Source: Thermoplasmatota archaeon
GTDB lineage: Archaea; Thermoplasmatota; Penumbrarchaeia; Penumbrarchaeales; Penumbrarchaeaceae
Length of the DNA: 64,000 nt
NCBI GenBank assembly: GCA_029762535.1
Contig: JARVGK010000016.1
Location: 1-64,000 of the forward strand
Direction of reading: 5' to 3'
This document shows, piece after piece, positions 33,245-41,400 of the stretch (the stretch's first letter is position 1; each line of letters starts with the position of its first letter). The position numbers and the translations under genes were made by a program. Below the pieces are notes generated by a model that saw nothing but the letters and a program-made list of their open reading frames with translations, was not told where the DNA came from and made no database searches.

Positions 33245-34177
33245 TTACCAGGGGATCGCGATCGCCATGAACGCCGCATAGCTCAAAAGCAGCAGGAACC
33301 CCTCCTTCCGTCCCATCCTCTTCCTGCTGAGTATGACCCCGATGAGGGTCACGAGCATCATCGCGGGTATGATCCCGCCCGCCATGGTCTGGGAGATCTC
33401 CAGTGGGTCTATTATGCCGGACACTCCGATTATCATGAGGATGTTGAACAGGTTTGATCCCAGTACATTCCCGATGGCGATGCCCTCATGGCCCTTGATC
33501 GCTGCGATGACGGCTGTTAAAAGTTCGGGGAGCGAGGTGCCAAATGCGATTATGGAAAGTCCAATAAAAGTATCCTCAACGTTGAGCAGTTCGGAAAGCC
33601 TGACCGCGGAATTTACAAGAATAGGAGAACCGGTGAAAAGCAGGATGCTGCCGATCAAAGTCATTATTAGGAGAAGCGGTAGTGGACGGGTCTTCTCTAT
33701 GAACTCCGCCGATAGTTTGGACGTTCTGAAAAGGTAGATCGTGTATCCGATGTAAGCGAGGAGGATCATCGCTGCTTCCCATCTCTGGATCCCTCCGATG
33801 GCGGCGACAGCGAAGAGGGCCGTTGCGAGTATAACGGCCCATCCATCCCTGATGACCATCTTATCGGAGCGTATCGGCAAGATGATCACCCCGACCGCTA
33901 GAACTACGCCCACATTGAAGGCGTTGGACCCCACCACATTACCAACGGCGATCCCATTATAGCCCGTTATCGAAGCGGTGACAGATGTGGCAAGCTCGGG
34001 CAGTGATGTCGCGGTCGCAACGAGAGTGACGCCGATGAGATGGCCGCTGATCCCAATTTTTCTTGCTAGGCCCGCCGCCCCCTCTATGAGGAAGTTGGCC
34101 CCTCCGACCAACATCCCAAGTCCGATGATCGTGCCGAGGACCGGCAATATCAACTCTAACACGGATAGCACGGACAT
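33245..34177 (-). CDS. Sodium/calcium exchanger, CaCA family
   Basis: A 310-residue antiporter with about ten helices and two alpha repeats: 'VATATSLPELATSVTA' with 'GNVVGSNAFN', and 'IAFGTSLPELLTAVIA' with 'GNVLGSNLFN'. The Glu and Asn residues in these motifs bind calcium. It exports Ca2+ using Na+ or H+. The frame extends 30 codons upstream into the SDR gene but ATG 34177 gives the normal N-terminus. Two PhoU/TrkA-C proteins, often found with ion transporters, lie beyond the tRNA-Gly repeat block. Confidence 0.92.
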   Translation of the reverse strand: MSVLSVLELILPVLGTIIGLGMLVGGANFLIEGAAGLARKIGISGHLIGVTLVATATSLPELATSVTASITGYNGIAVGNVVGSNAFNVGVVLAVGVIILPIRSDKMVIRDGWAVILATALFAVAAIGGIQRWEAAMILLAYIGYTIYLFRTSKLSAEFIEKTRPLPLLLIMTLIGSILLFTGSPILVNSAVRLSELLNVEDTFIGLSIIAFGTSLPELLTAVIAAIKGHEGIAIGNVLGSNLFNILMIIGVSGIIDPLEISQTMAGGIIPAMMLVTLIGVILSRKRMGRKEGFLLLLSYAAFMAIAIPW

Positions 34178-34223
34178 ATGAGCTGATATATGAAATAATG
34201 GTCGATATTCTCGCTGCCGCCTA

Positions 34224-34904
34224 TCAGATGATGAACTCCTTGGCCTCTCCATCCACCAGTTCGTCATTCAATACTTCTTCGAACGAGGCTATGAACCGCT
34301 CCAATGATGCGATGCTCGGATCTCGACTAGCACCCTCCTCACCCAAGTCTATCCTCTCGGGAGAGAGAAGGGCCATCTTTATGCCGGATCCCTTAAGCTC
34401 CAGGGCTAAAGATCGGGTCAATACCGCCACGGCGGTCTTGGCCGCCCCGTGTGCAGCCACCATCCTGTAACCCATGTTCATTCCTGTTCCAGCAAAGCCG
34501 ATGTTCACGATCCTTCCCACACATCTCCGATACATCGCTTCGATGGCTGCGCGAGACATGAAGAATACGGGATAGATGGAGCCTTCGATTGCCGCGCGGA
34601 ACTCACACTCGCTCATATCGAGAAGTGAACCCTCGAAATAGCTCGAGGCGTTATTGACAAGGAGGTCCAGGCGTCCCGCCTCGTTCTCCACCTGCTCTAC
34701 CATAGATCTCGCATCGGTCTCGGACCCGGGATCGCCATGGAGGACCCCGAACCCCTCTGATATAGCCCTTTCGAGTTCGGGACCACTTTCTCGCCTTGTG
34801 GTTATGAAGACACGATATCCCCTATTCAATAATACTTTCGACATATGGGATCCCAATCGCTTCCTACCTCCGGTCACAATGGCGACTCTATGATGTTCCG
34901 ACAT
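34224..34904 (-). CDS. Short-chain dehydrogenase-like protein lacking Ser and Tyr
   Basis: A 226-residue SDR fold. The cofactor site 'VAIVTGGRKRLGSH' (Arg-rich, NADP-like) and 'LLVNNAS' are intact. At the active site the catalytic Ser is gone ('NIGFAGTG' where IGS is expected). The Tyr of Tyr-x-x-x-Lys is replaced by His in 'AAHGAAKTA'. Lys is kept. The closest classes are FolM/pteridine-reductase-like or FabG-like SDRs. With two of four catalytic residues changed it may be a binding protein or regulator, or use another chemistry. A possible 46-base gap separates it from the calcium exchanger gene. Confidence 0.82.
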   Translation of the reverse strand: MSEHHRVAIVTGGRKRLGSHMSKVLLNRGYRVFITTRRESGPELERAISEGFGVLHGDPGSETDARSMVEQVENEAGRLDLLVNNASSYFEGSLLDMSECEFRAAIEGSIYPVFFMSRAAIEAMYRRCVGRIVNIGFAGTGMNMGYRMVAAHGAAKTAVAVLTRSLALELKGSGIKMALLSPERIDLGEEGASRDPSIASLERFIASFEEVLNDELVDGEAKEFII

Positions 34905-34965
34905 GATCTCATCATTGGTATGACCATCATCGATTTAATATGTGGCGGGGTTCGGATACCTTTCA

Positions 34966-35008
34966 TCAATGAGTGCTATACAAAATAAAAATGGTGCGGG
35001 CGCCGGGA
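34966..35008. repeat. 43-bp direct repeat, left copy (tRNA-Gly 3' end)
   Basis: Identical over 43 bases to 35455-35497. It ends with the antisense of the tRNA-Gly CCA end and acceptor/T-stem strand (from ggtgcgggcg). Similarity continues leftward, at lower identity, to about 34947. The pair looks like attachment-site copies that flank a 446-bp segment. Confidence 0.75.
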
Positions 35009-35153
35009 ACTTTGGATCGTCCTCTCATTGACGATGATTCAGATCCAAAGGGCCAGGAAAATGCCAGAGAGCAAGTGTAATTTGGCATTTTTCGTATCGA
35101 ATTATCTTGAAGCACTCTTTTTCGGAACGTTAAGGATCGACGAAAGAAAAAGA
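34994..35153. repeat. 160-bp tandem unit 1 with two-hairpin cassette
   Basis: Begins with a 15-base copy of the tRNA-Gly 3' end (gtgcgggcgccggga). It then holds stem TTTGGATC / GATCCAAA (35011-35018 with 35042-35049), a 7-8 base linker with CCAGG, stem AAAATGCCA / TGGCATTTT (35058-35066 with 35083-35091) and a 12-bp stem GCACTCTTTTTC / GAAAAAGAGTGC (35112-35123 with 35146-35157). The first two hairpins match the cassette at tRNA-Leu. About 97 percent identical to unit 2. Confidence 0.75.
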
Positions 35154-35313
35154 GTGCGGGCGCCGGGACTTTTGGATCGTCCTCTCATTGACGATAATTC
35201 AGATCCAAAGGGCCAGGAAAATGCCAGAGAGCAAGTGTAATTTGGCATTTTTCGTATCGAATTATCTTGAAGCACTCTTTTTCGTAGCGTTAAGCATCGA
35301 CGAAAGAAAAAGA
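35154..35313. repeat. 160-bp tandem unit 2 with two-hairpin cassette
   Basis: Second copy, differing from unit 1 at about five bases, so the duplication is recent. Again starts with the tRNA-Gly end motif, and a third copy of that motif (35314-35328) follows it. Several differences fall in loops or next to stems; the stems themselves are conserved. Confidence 0.75.
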
Positions 35314-35338
35314 GTGCGGGCGCCGGGATTTGATACTT

Positions 35339-35428
35339 GGAAAGACCGATGGTCTTTCCGCATCTCGTGAGCTGCTTATCGTCAAAGAGGAATACGCATC
35401 TCACGAGAACCCGGAACGTTTAGTAAAC
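35339..35428. repeat. Palindrome-rich segment between tandem units and tRNA-Gly
   Basis: Contains a 9-bp hairpin with a 3-base loop (GGAAAGACC gat GGTCTTTCC, 35339-35359), an 8-bp inverted repeat CTCGTGAG / CTCACGAG (35364-35371 and 35400-35407), and CGTTTA g TAAACG (about 35417-35429). A T-arm-like GGGGTTCAAATCCC follows at about 35436-35449 in inverted orientation to the tRNA. No ORF is credible. Confidence 0.6.
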
Positions 35429-35454
35429 GATTCGTGGGGTTCAAATCCCTCTCG

Positions 35455-35497
35455 TCAATGAGTGCTATACAAAATAAAAATGGTGCGGGCGCCGGGA
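35455..35497. repeat. 43-bp direct repeat, right copy (includes tRNA-Gly 3' end)
   Basis: Identical to 34966-35008. Its right end is the real 3' end of the tRNA-Gly gene (positions 35481-35497), as expected for a site-specific integration at a tRNA. Confidence 0.75.
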
Positions 35498-35556
35498 TTT
35501 GAACCCGAGTTTTTAGCTTGGCAAGCTAAAGTGATACCAGGCTACACTACACCCGC
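35481..35556 (-). tRNA. tRNA-Gly (anticodon GCC)
   Basis: The minus strand folds into a canonical 76-base tRNA including CCA. Acceptor GCGGGTG pairs with CGCCCGC (one G-U), D-arm GTAGTGTAGCCTGGTATCAC, anticodon stem TTAGC/GCTAA with loop TTGCCAA (anticodon GCC), T-arm GGGTTCAAATCCC, discriminator A, encoded CCA. A TATA-like 'gtttaaaaag' lies about 30 bases upstream on the minus strand (35586-35595). No intron. Confidence 0.96.
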
Positions 35557-35596
35557 ATGCGGGAGAGGGTTGAAAGCGCTACCTCTTTTTAAACTT

Positions 35597-36181
35597 TCAC
35601 ATCGCCGATCGCTTTCTATTCCTGACCATTTTCTTAAGTTTCTTCGCACCGTCGTGAGGGCCTCTGAAAAATAGAATATCCCCTCCCTTGATGACCTGGT
35701 CCCTCTCCGGACCGTATATCCATCTCCTGCCTCTCCGGATCGCGATTACCCACATCCCAGTCTCCGAGGCGAGCCTGGCAGCTCCAAGCGAAACTCCATC
35801 GAGTACCGAGCCAGTATCCACCTCCCTCCTGAATATTCCGATATCGCCCTCTCGTATGGATTCCTTCAATATCGGGTGCGGTTCGATCTCCCTCGTCACA
35901 ACCTCTGAGATCGAGAGCGCCGCCCTTGCTATCGAGTTGACATAATTGCACAGATGCAATGCCATCAGCGTCGCATCCGAGGATCCACAGGACATCTCCT
36001 CTATCGCTATCTTCTGTAGCCTGGAAGAGAGCTCGGACACCTCATCACCGAGATGTTCCACCTCCCGGGCGATCTCCTTGCTGTTGTAGAGAAGAGCGGA
36101 ATATGAAAGGTCCACCATCAGCTCGGACGTGTCCTTCATCTCAAGGAAAATGTCCATTATCTCCTCGAAAGGATCGCTCAT
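35597..36181 (-). CDS. PhoU-like / TrkA-C domain protein (second of pair)
   Basis: A 194-residue protein. The N-terminal half is a PhoU-like helical bundle ('EIMDIFLEMKDTSELMVDLSYSALL', seen as 'MKDTSELMVDLSYSALLYNS', 'EVEHLGDEVSELSSRLQ'). The C-terminal half is a TrkA-C (RCK_C) ligand-binding domain ('VLDGVSLGAARLASETGMWVIAI', 'VIKGGDILFFRGP'). The architecture is COG3273. Such proteins are thought to regulate cation channels or transporters through a bound nucleotide. ATG 36181 overlaps the stop of the paralogous gene upstream (ATGA). Its basic C-terminus (KKMVRNRKR) is distinctive. Partners could be the CaCA exchanger or TrkH of this window (inference). Confidence 0.88.
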   Translation of the reverse strand: MSDPFEEIMDIFLEMKDTSELMVDLSYSALLYNSKEIAREVEHLGDEVSELSSRLQKIAIEEMSCGSSDATLMALHLCNYVNSIARAALSISEVVTREIEPHPILKESIREGDIGIFRREVDTGSVLDGVSLGAARLASETGMWVIAIRRGRRWIYGPERDQVIKGGDILFFRGPHDGAKKLKKMVRNRKRSAM

Positions 36182-36807
36182 CTCTCGTACTTCCCCCATC
36201 CGATCTCACCTCTGGCATAGGCCTTCAATTCCTTCAGTCCGTCCTCGACACCTCTGACTATGAGCACATCGCCAGCCTTTATCAACCTGTCCCCCTCTAT
36301 CTCGTATATCCATTTGGTACCCCTCCTTATGGCGATGATCCTGGCACCTGTCTCCGCCTCTATTCCGAGATCCCCCACATTTCTCCTGCAAAGGTCCGAA
36401 TCGCTCACTACCCTGAGGGCCCAAATCTTCTCCTCCGCCTCTTTTAGAAAGAACGGGGCGAAGGGCCTGAACTCGATGTCGGAATCCAGTATCTCGACCA
36501 GGTCCTCGGAGGCGTTCCCGATCCTCTCTGCCGCGTTGGCCACCTGAAGGATGCCCGCGAGCTGTTCGGCCTCCTCCCTGGTCCTGGCCGCGAGCAGCAC
36601 GCCGATCCTGACGATGTGTAGCAGGCGGTCCAACTCCTCCTCGAGCTCGCCTACCTGCCTTCCAATATCCTTGCTGTCGAACAGTATCGCCGCGTAGGAA
36701 AGGTCGATTATCTGCTCGGAGAGGTCCTTCATCTCGGTAAGTCCCTCCTTCACGCCCATTGGCTCGTATTCAAGCTTTTTCGACCTTCTCTTGAACAGAC
36801 CCATCAT
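36178..36807 (-). CDS. PhoU-like / TrkA-C domain protein (first of pair)
   Basis: A 209-residue paralogue of the downstream gene. PhoU-like helices ('LTEMKDLSEQIIDLSYAAILF', 'QVGELEEELDRLLHIVRIG') are followed by a TrkA-C domain ('NVGDLGIEAETGARIIAIRRG', 'LIKAGDVLIVRG'). The two overlap by 4 bases and probably form a heteromer, since paired COG3273 genes are usual. The N-terminus is basic ('LFKRRSKKLEYE'). Confidence 0.88.
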   Translation of the reverse strand: MMGLFKRRSKKLEYEPMGVKEGLTEMKDLSEQIIDLSYAAILFDSKDIGRQVGELEEELDRLLHIVRIGVLLAARTREEAEQLAGILQVANAAERIGNASEDLVEILDSDIEFRPFAPFFLKEAEEKIWALRVVSDSDLCRRNVGDLGIEAETGARIIAIRRGTKWIYEIEGDRLIKAGDVLIVRGVEDGLKELKAYARGEIGWGKYER

Positions 36808-36866
36808 TACAACTCCGATACGATCCTTTATCTTCTATTCATTTCATCATAGATAAAACTGACACT

Positions 36867-37718
36867 TCAATCCCCGGTAGTTTCCCTTTCCCCTTTTATC
36901 GTTCTGATGATCCTCTCATATATTTCCGGGCCCGTATCCCTGATGGTCGGACGGTGATGCCTGGATTCGATCAGAGTTTCTCGGGAAAGGGATGAGGTGA
37001 TATCGTCATCCTCGAAGTATTTCCCCTTGGCCATCACCGCACCTCTTGGATCAAGAACGGTGCCTCCACCCCAGAATACCATTCTCCCGTCCGGCCCGAC
37101 CATGTTGGAATAGATGAAATAGCATGTGTTCTCAATGGCCCTGGCAGTCATTATCGATTCGAAAAAGGGTCTTGTAGTGTTGGGAGATGCGGAGATGCAG
37201 ACCAGTGCATCCGCTCCGTTCAATGCGTAATACTTGCACAGCTCCGGAAAGAATATATCGTAGCAGATGAGGACTCCGAACCTTAACCCCTTGAACTCGA
37301 ACATCAAAGGGGCCTTCCCCGGTGTGAAGTATGCCCACTCCTCGAACGGGTCGAAATCGACCAGATGCAACTTTCTGTAATATTCGACCCTTCCTTCCGG
37401 TAGGAAGATCCCTGCAGTGTTGTGCACCTGGCCCCTGATGGAAGGGCTCTTTTCCGGGAATCCGGCGATGATGACCTTGCCTGAATCACGCGATAAGGAG
37501 GAAAGGGCCCCGATCACCGGCCCCTCGCGGTCTAATGAATGCTTGAAGACGTCCCTGCCTAGACCATATCCGGTAAGGAACATCTCGGGAAACACCAGGA
37601 TATTGGATGTTGACGTTTCTACGGCGGCCTCTATTGATCGCATATTATGATCGGGGTCGAAGCGCTTATGGTGCCTCTGAACGATTTGAACAGCGACATC
37701 AACATCATGGACGGGCAT
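36867..37718 (-). CDS. Nitrilase-superfamily carbon-nitrogen hydrolase
   Basis: A 283-residue enzyme with the Glu-Lys-Cys triad in order: 'VFPEMFLTGY' (Glu near 44), 'YRKLHLVDFDPF' (Lys near 115) and 'GVLICYDIFFPEL' (Cys near 150). The family cleaves amides such as N-carbamoyl compounds, omega-amides, or aliphatic amides. The residues around Cys ('CYDIFFPE') fit amidase or carbamoylputrescine-amidase-like branches. Substrate not determined. It ends the minus-strand run and has its promoter in the AT-rich 37719-37877 spacer that it shares with a small coiled-coil gene. Confidence 0.92.
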   Translation of the reverse strand: MPVHDVDVAVQIVQRHHKRFDPDHNMRSIEAAVETSTSNILVFPEMFLTGYGLGRDVFKHSLDREGPVIGALSSLSRDSGKVIIAGFPEKSPSIRGQVHNTAGIFLPEGRVEYYRKLHLVDFDPFEEWAYFTPGKAPLMFEFKGLRFGVLICYDIFFPELCKYYALNGADALVCISASPNTTRPFFESIMTARAIENTCYFIYSNMVGPDGRMVFWGGGTVLDPRGAVMAKGKYFEDDDITSSLSRETLIESRHHRPTIRDTGPEIYERIIRTIKGERETTGD

Positions 37719-37877
37719 CTCACCCGTATGGACTTTGCGCTTATTTCAATCATGCCCCGTTCGTGTTCTACCACAATTTATGTAATATACCAAAACCTTG
37801 ATATACGTTCTCAAGTCTACATATATCGCGGAGCAGACCGGCTTAGAGGCCAGGCACCCACTGAAGGAAGCGATCCC

Positions 37878-38072
37878 ATGACCCGAGATGAGGAGAAGAT
37901 GATCAAGTCCATCGAGGAGCTCCGGACGGAGGTCAGGGAACTTCGCGAGATGGTCAACATGCTTGTTGAGATGATGATACACATGGAGACCATGGATGAT
38001 TCCGGGCCTGATATGGAGAACAACATGATGGGGTATGACAGCCTCCTAAAGAGTGGCAGGTACTGCATGTGA
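37878..38072 (+). CDS. Small coiled-coil protein
   Basis: A 64-residue protein. The first 40 residues are a leucine/methionine heptad pattern ('IEELRTEVRELREMVNMLVE'), then an acidic Met-rich tail ending in a Cys. The frame is open for 77 codons upstream, but that part runs through AT-rich promoter-like DNA (TATA-like 'acatatatcg' at 37819-37828), so ATG 37878 is used. Similar small coiled-coil proteins may act as adaptor or oligomerisation factors. Function unknown. Confidence 0.6.
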   Translation: MTRDEEKMIKSIEELRTEVRELREMVNMLVEMMIHMETMDDSGPDMENNMMGYDSLLKSGRYCM

Positions 38073-38154
38073 TGACGATCCACATCCGAAATCCGGCAAG
38101 TATTTAATTAACGTTTGATTGTTCCCCCCCTAACCTATCATCCGGAGATATCAC

Positions 38155-38424
38155 ATGGTAGAGAAGGCAAACAAGGTCATCAACGCTCCCAAAAGGGCGT
38201 TACTGACCCCGATGCAGTTGTGGCTGAGCGCCAGTTCCATGCTCGCTCTGATCATTGTTCCCGCTTCGATCGGGATGTTCTACATATTCGAACTGGCCAA
38301 ACATCTATTCAAACAGCCGCTTCAATACAGCGCCGTGTATGGCCTTATCTTCGGCATCGTCCTTTCCCTGATAGCCGGATATTTTTACTCCAGGATCGCC
38401 AGGAAGAGGATCGAGAAGGACTGA
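38155..38424 (+). CDS. Small two-helix membrane protein
   Basis: An 89-residue protein with two membrane helices ('LWLSASSMLALIIVPASIGMF', 'VYGLIFGIVLSLIAGYFYS') and basic ends. GGAG lies 7 bases before the ATG, and a TATA-like 'tatttaatta' about 50 bases upstream. No family recognised. Confidence 0.7.
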   Translation: MVEKANKVINAPKRALLTPMQLWLSASSMLALIIVPASIGMFYIFELAKHLFKQPLQYSAVYGLIFGIVLSLIAGYFYSRIARKRIEKD

Positions 38425-38482
38425 ATCTGGACCGCATCCTATTTTATACTTAACATCGATTAAGGCCTCGTTCAGTTCAGGT

Positions 38483-41400
38483 GTGGACGTGGCCGAAAAC
38501 GACGATGGATCGGGATCCGGACCGTATCGTGGCCGGACTGGTGGTAGACCGGGCAGAGAGGGCCCTCCATACAAGGTGGATGAGACTCTGGACCGTGTCG
38601 TTTCGGATATCGGGGACAGAACACCCGAATATCGAAGCCGCGCCCGCAAGTTCATCAAGGATGCGAGGAGAAGGCTCGAGGACCTGGATGATAGGGGCGA
38701 GGAGTACACTCAGAGGATGTTTCGTGCTAAACCGGCCGACGCTCTTATGGAGGGCATACTAAAATACAGGGTCCTGAGCTTCATCCTGATAATTCTCATT
38801 GGCCTCTCCCTGGGTTATTTCGGAGTGATCGGCAACGATTACATCGGCAGCGATGATGAGGACCGATTGATAGCGATGCAGTCCAAGATAAGGGGTGATT
38901 TCGAGGTCTATCTTCCGGGCGGATCCGACGCGGAAAAGGTCCTCGCCGAGGTCAAGATCGACTGGTCTACGGACCTGGCGACCCTGATGATCGAGACCCA
39001 GAACAAGTTCGACCCAACTGATGAGACGAATATCACCGACTACAACGTCCTAATAGAGATGTCCAGGATAGAAGAGGCGCTAAACCCCCAAAAGGAGGAC
39101 CGCGGTTCGAACGACGGCATAAATTACGTTTTCTCAATATCCACGATAATAAAGACCCTCCATAACCTCACCAACGCCACTAGCCAAGCGGTGATTGGGA
39201 ACATCCCCTACAACATCGAATTCGATGCGCAGGACGGATCGTTCATTGGCAATTATTCTATACCCACTGATCAGCGGATGATCGACGAGCTCTTCTACCG
39301 CATCCCTCCGAACCAGCTCAACGCATTGGTGGCAGATATCAACAACGACGGCATATACGATTCCGCTCTGATCATGCTCGGCCTCTCGAAGAGCATCGAT
39401 GAGAGAACGCTATTAAAAAGGATCAACAGCTTGATCGAACCGTATTTCGTTGACACCGGGGTCCGCCCCGGAAGCCAGGATACAACTGGCGAATGGTTGG
39501 AGAGATACAACAACGGCGATGTAAACTCCAGGATGACGCTGACCGGCCCGACACCTCTGGCGAGGATGATCTCAGATCGGACCATGAGCGAGATGAAGAC
39601 GGTTCTGCCATGGGCGATGGTGATGGTGTGCGCGTCGCTTCTGATCTTCCACAGAACGTGGAAGATATGGATAATCACGATGGCCCCTGTGACAGTGTCC
39701 CTGATAATGACCTATGGCCTTCTGGGACTTGCGATGGACGTGCTGACACCGCAGGTCGTATTGGTCGCGCCGATATTGATCGCCTTAGGCGTAGCCTACG
39801 GCCTGTACATCGCGAACCGATATTCGGAGGAGATCTCCATCAAGGACAAGGAGCTGAGGATCCGGGCCGCGATAAGGACCACTGGAAAGGCCATCTTCCT
39901 TTCCGCCATGACGACGGCTTTCGGTTTTGGATCGATGCTCACCGTTGACCTGGCAACGATGCAGGTCCTCGGTTTCGGGCTCTCGACGGGCATATTGTTC
40001 TGCTATCTAACCACGATGATCATGACCCCTTCCCTCGTGATATGGCTGAACTATACAAAGGAATCAGGAAAACGTTCAGGAGGATCGAAACCCCGCTCAA
40101 GAAAAATGGGCGATATCCCCCTCAATCACAGCCGTAAGATCATATTGGGGGGGATGGTGCTCGCCATCATATCGATATCCCTCGCTCCCGCTTTCGACAT
40201 ACCCGGTACCGGAGCCAAGATAGGCGGCATGGGCATGGTCAAGGCAAACATGGATTACATCAAGTTATCCCCACAGGACGAACCAGTGGTACAGAAGATG
40301 CGTGAGCAGTCGGATACCTTCGGTTCCGGACAGATAGGGCTCCTGATCATAAGAGGTCAGCCGACCAAGGACACGAATGCCGACGGGATCGATGACTTTG
40401 TCGATAATTCCATCAAGGACATTTCCCTTCTTCATGACCTGGAGACGCTGGGTAACCGAACGAACGGCCCAGACGGAGTTGAGATGGCCCAATCCATTTC
40501 CATCGTTGATATAATGATGATGGTGAACGTCCCCGATTTTACGAACTCGACCTGGTACAAGTCCTTTCTCGATGTTATCAGGAATGCGCCCGGACTCATC
40601 ATAGAGGACCCGGAGAGGATGATAGACGAGTGGGTACGGTCCAATGTTATCGGTAAAAGCTTCTGGGACGCGATCAACACCGTACCGGACGACAACGCGG
40701 CTATCAAGCTCCTTCTGGGAGTTGAACCAAGCCTTTTCCTGATCAATGTATTCTACGATTCCATGGGCGTCGAACTGAGGTCGATGCTAATAAATGATGA
40801 TTATTCCAAGACACTCGCATACATCAACATGCCGAACATGGATATCATAGAGACGGAGGTCGCCGTGAACGAGATGGACGATGTTATTGACGGGATATTC
40901 GATGTCCAGGTGAAGGAAAGCGCGGGAAGTAAGACCACAGCATCGCCCCTTACCGGATTCGGAAAGGTCCTCGTAACGATCAACAATCTCCTCGTGGCGA
41001 ACGCCAACCAATCCACGATAATCGCAATATTGCTTGTGTTCCTCCTGCTATCTCTTGTTCTAAAATCATGGAGGATCGCCCTCGTTACGGTGATACCAGT
41101 GACCTTCGTGGTCTTCTGGCAGTATTTCGCCATTTGGGGAGTGGCCTCGATAGAGGACATCATAAGGCCTGGTCAGAACATGTTCTCGGGAGACCTGAAC
41201 CTTTTCACGGCTCTGATCGGATCCATCATCGTAGGGACAGGAGTGGATTTCTCCATTCACATCACAGAGCGGGTCAGGGAGAGGGGGCTCTCGCTCGAGG
41301 GAGTGAGATATGCAGCTGAGACATCCGGTTGGACGTTCATCGAGGCCACTACAACGATGATAATGGGCCTGACCGCAGTCTTCCTGGTCAACATCCCCTC

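Noticed and set aside
34994..35328. Possible CRISPR array (regularly spaced short repeat)
   Set aside because: The spaced motif is the tRNA-Gly 3' end. The 'spacers' are 97 percent identical to each other and there are only three or four copies, with no cas genes.
35028..35370. Two near-identical small plus-strand ORFs (70 and 60 codons) inside the tandem repeats
   Set aside because: They exist only because the 160-bp non-coding unit is duplicated. They run through perfect hairpins and tRNA-end copies and have no promoter or ribosome site.
35436..35455. Second, inverted tRNA gene next to tRNA-Gly
   Set aside because: Only a T-arm-like stem is present. No matching acceptor, D-arm or anticodon arm could be found around it.
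35462..35674. 70-codon plus-strand ORF across the tRNA-Gly gene
   Set aside because: It is antisense to a complete tRNA and overlaps the end of a real gene.
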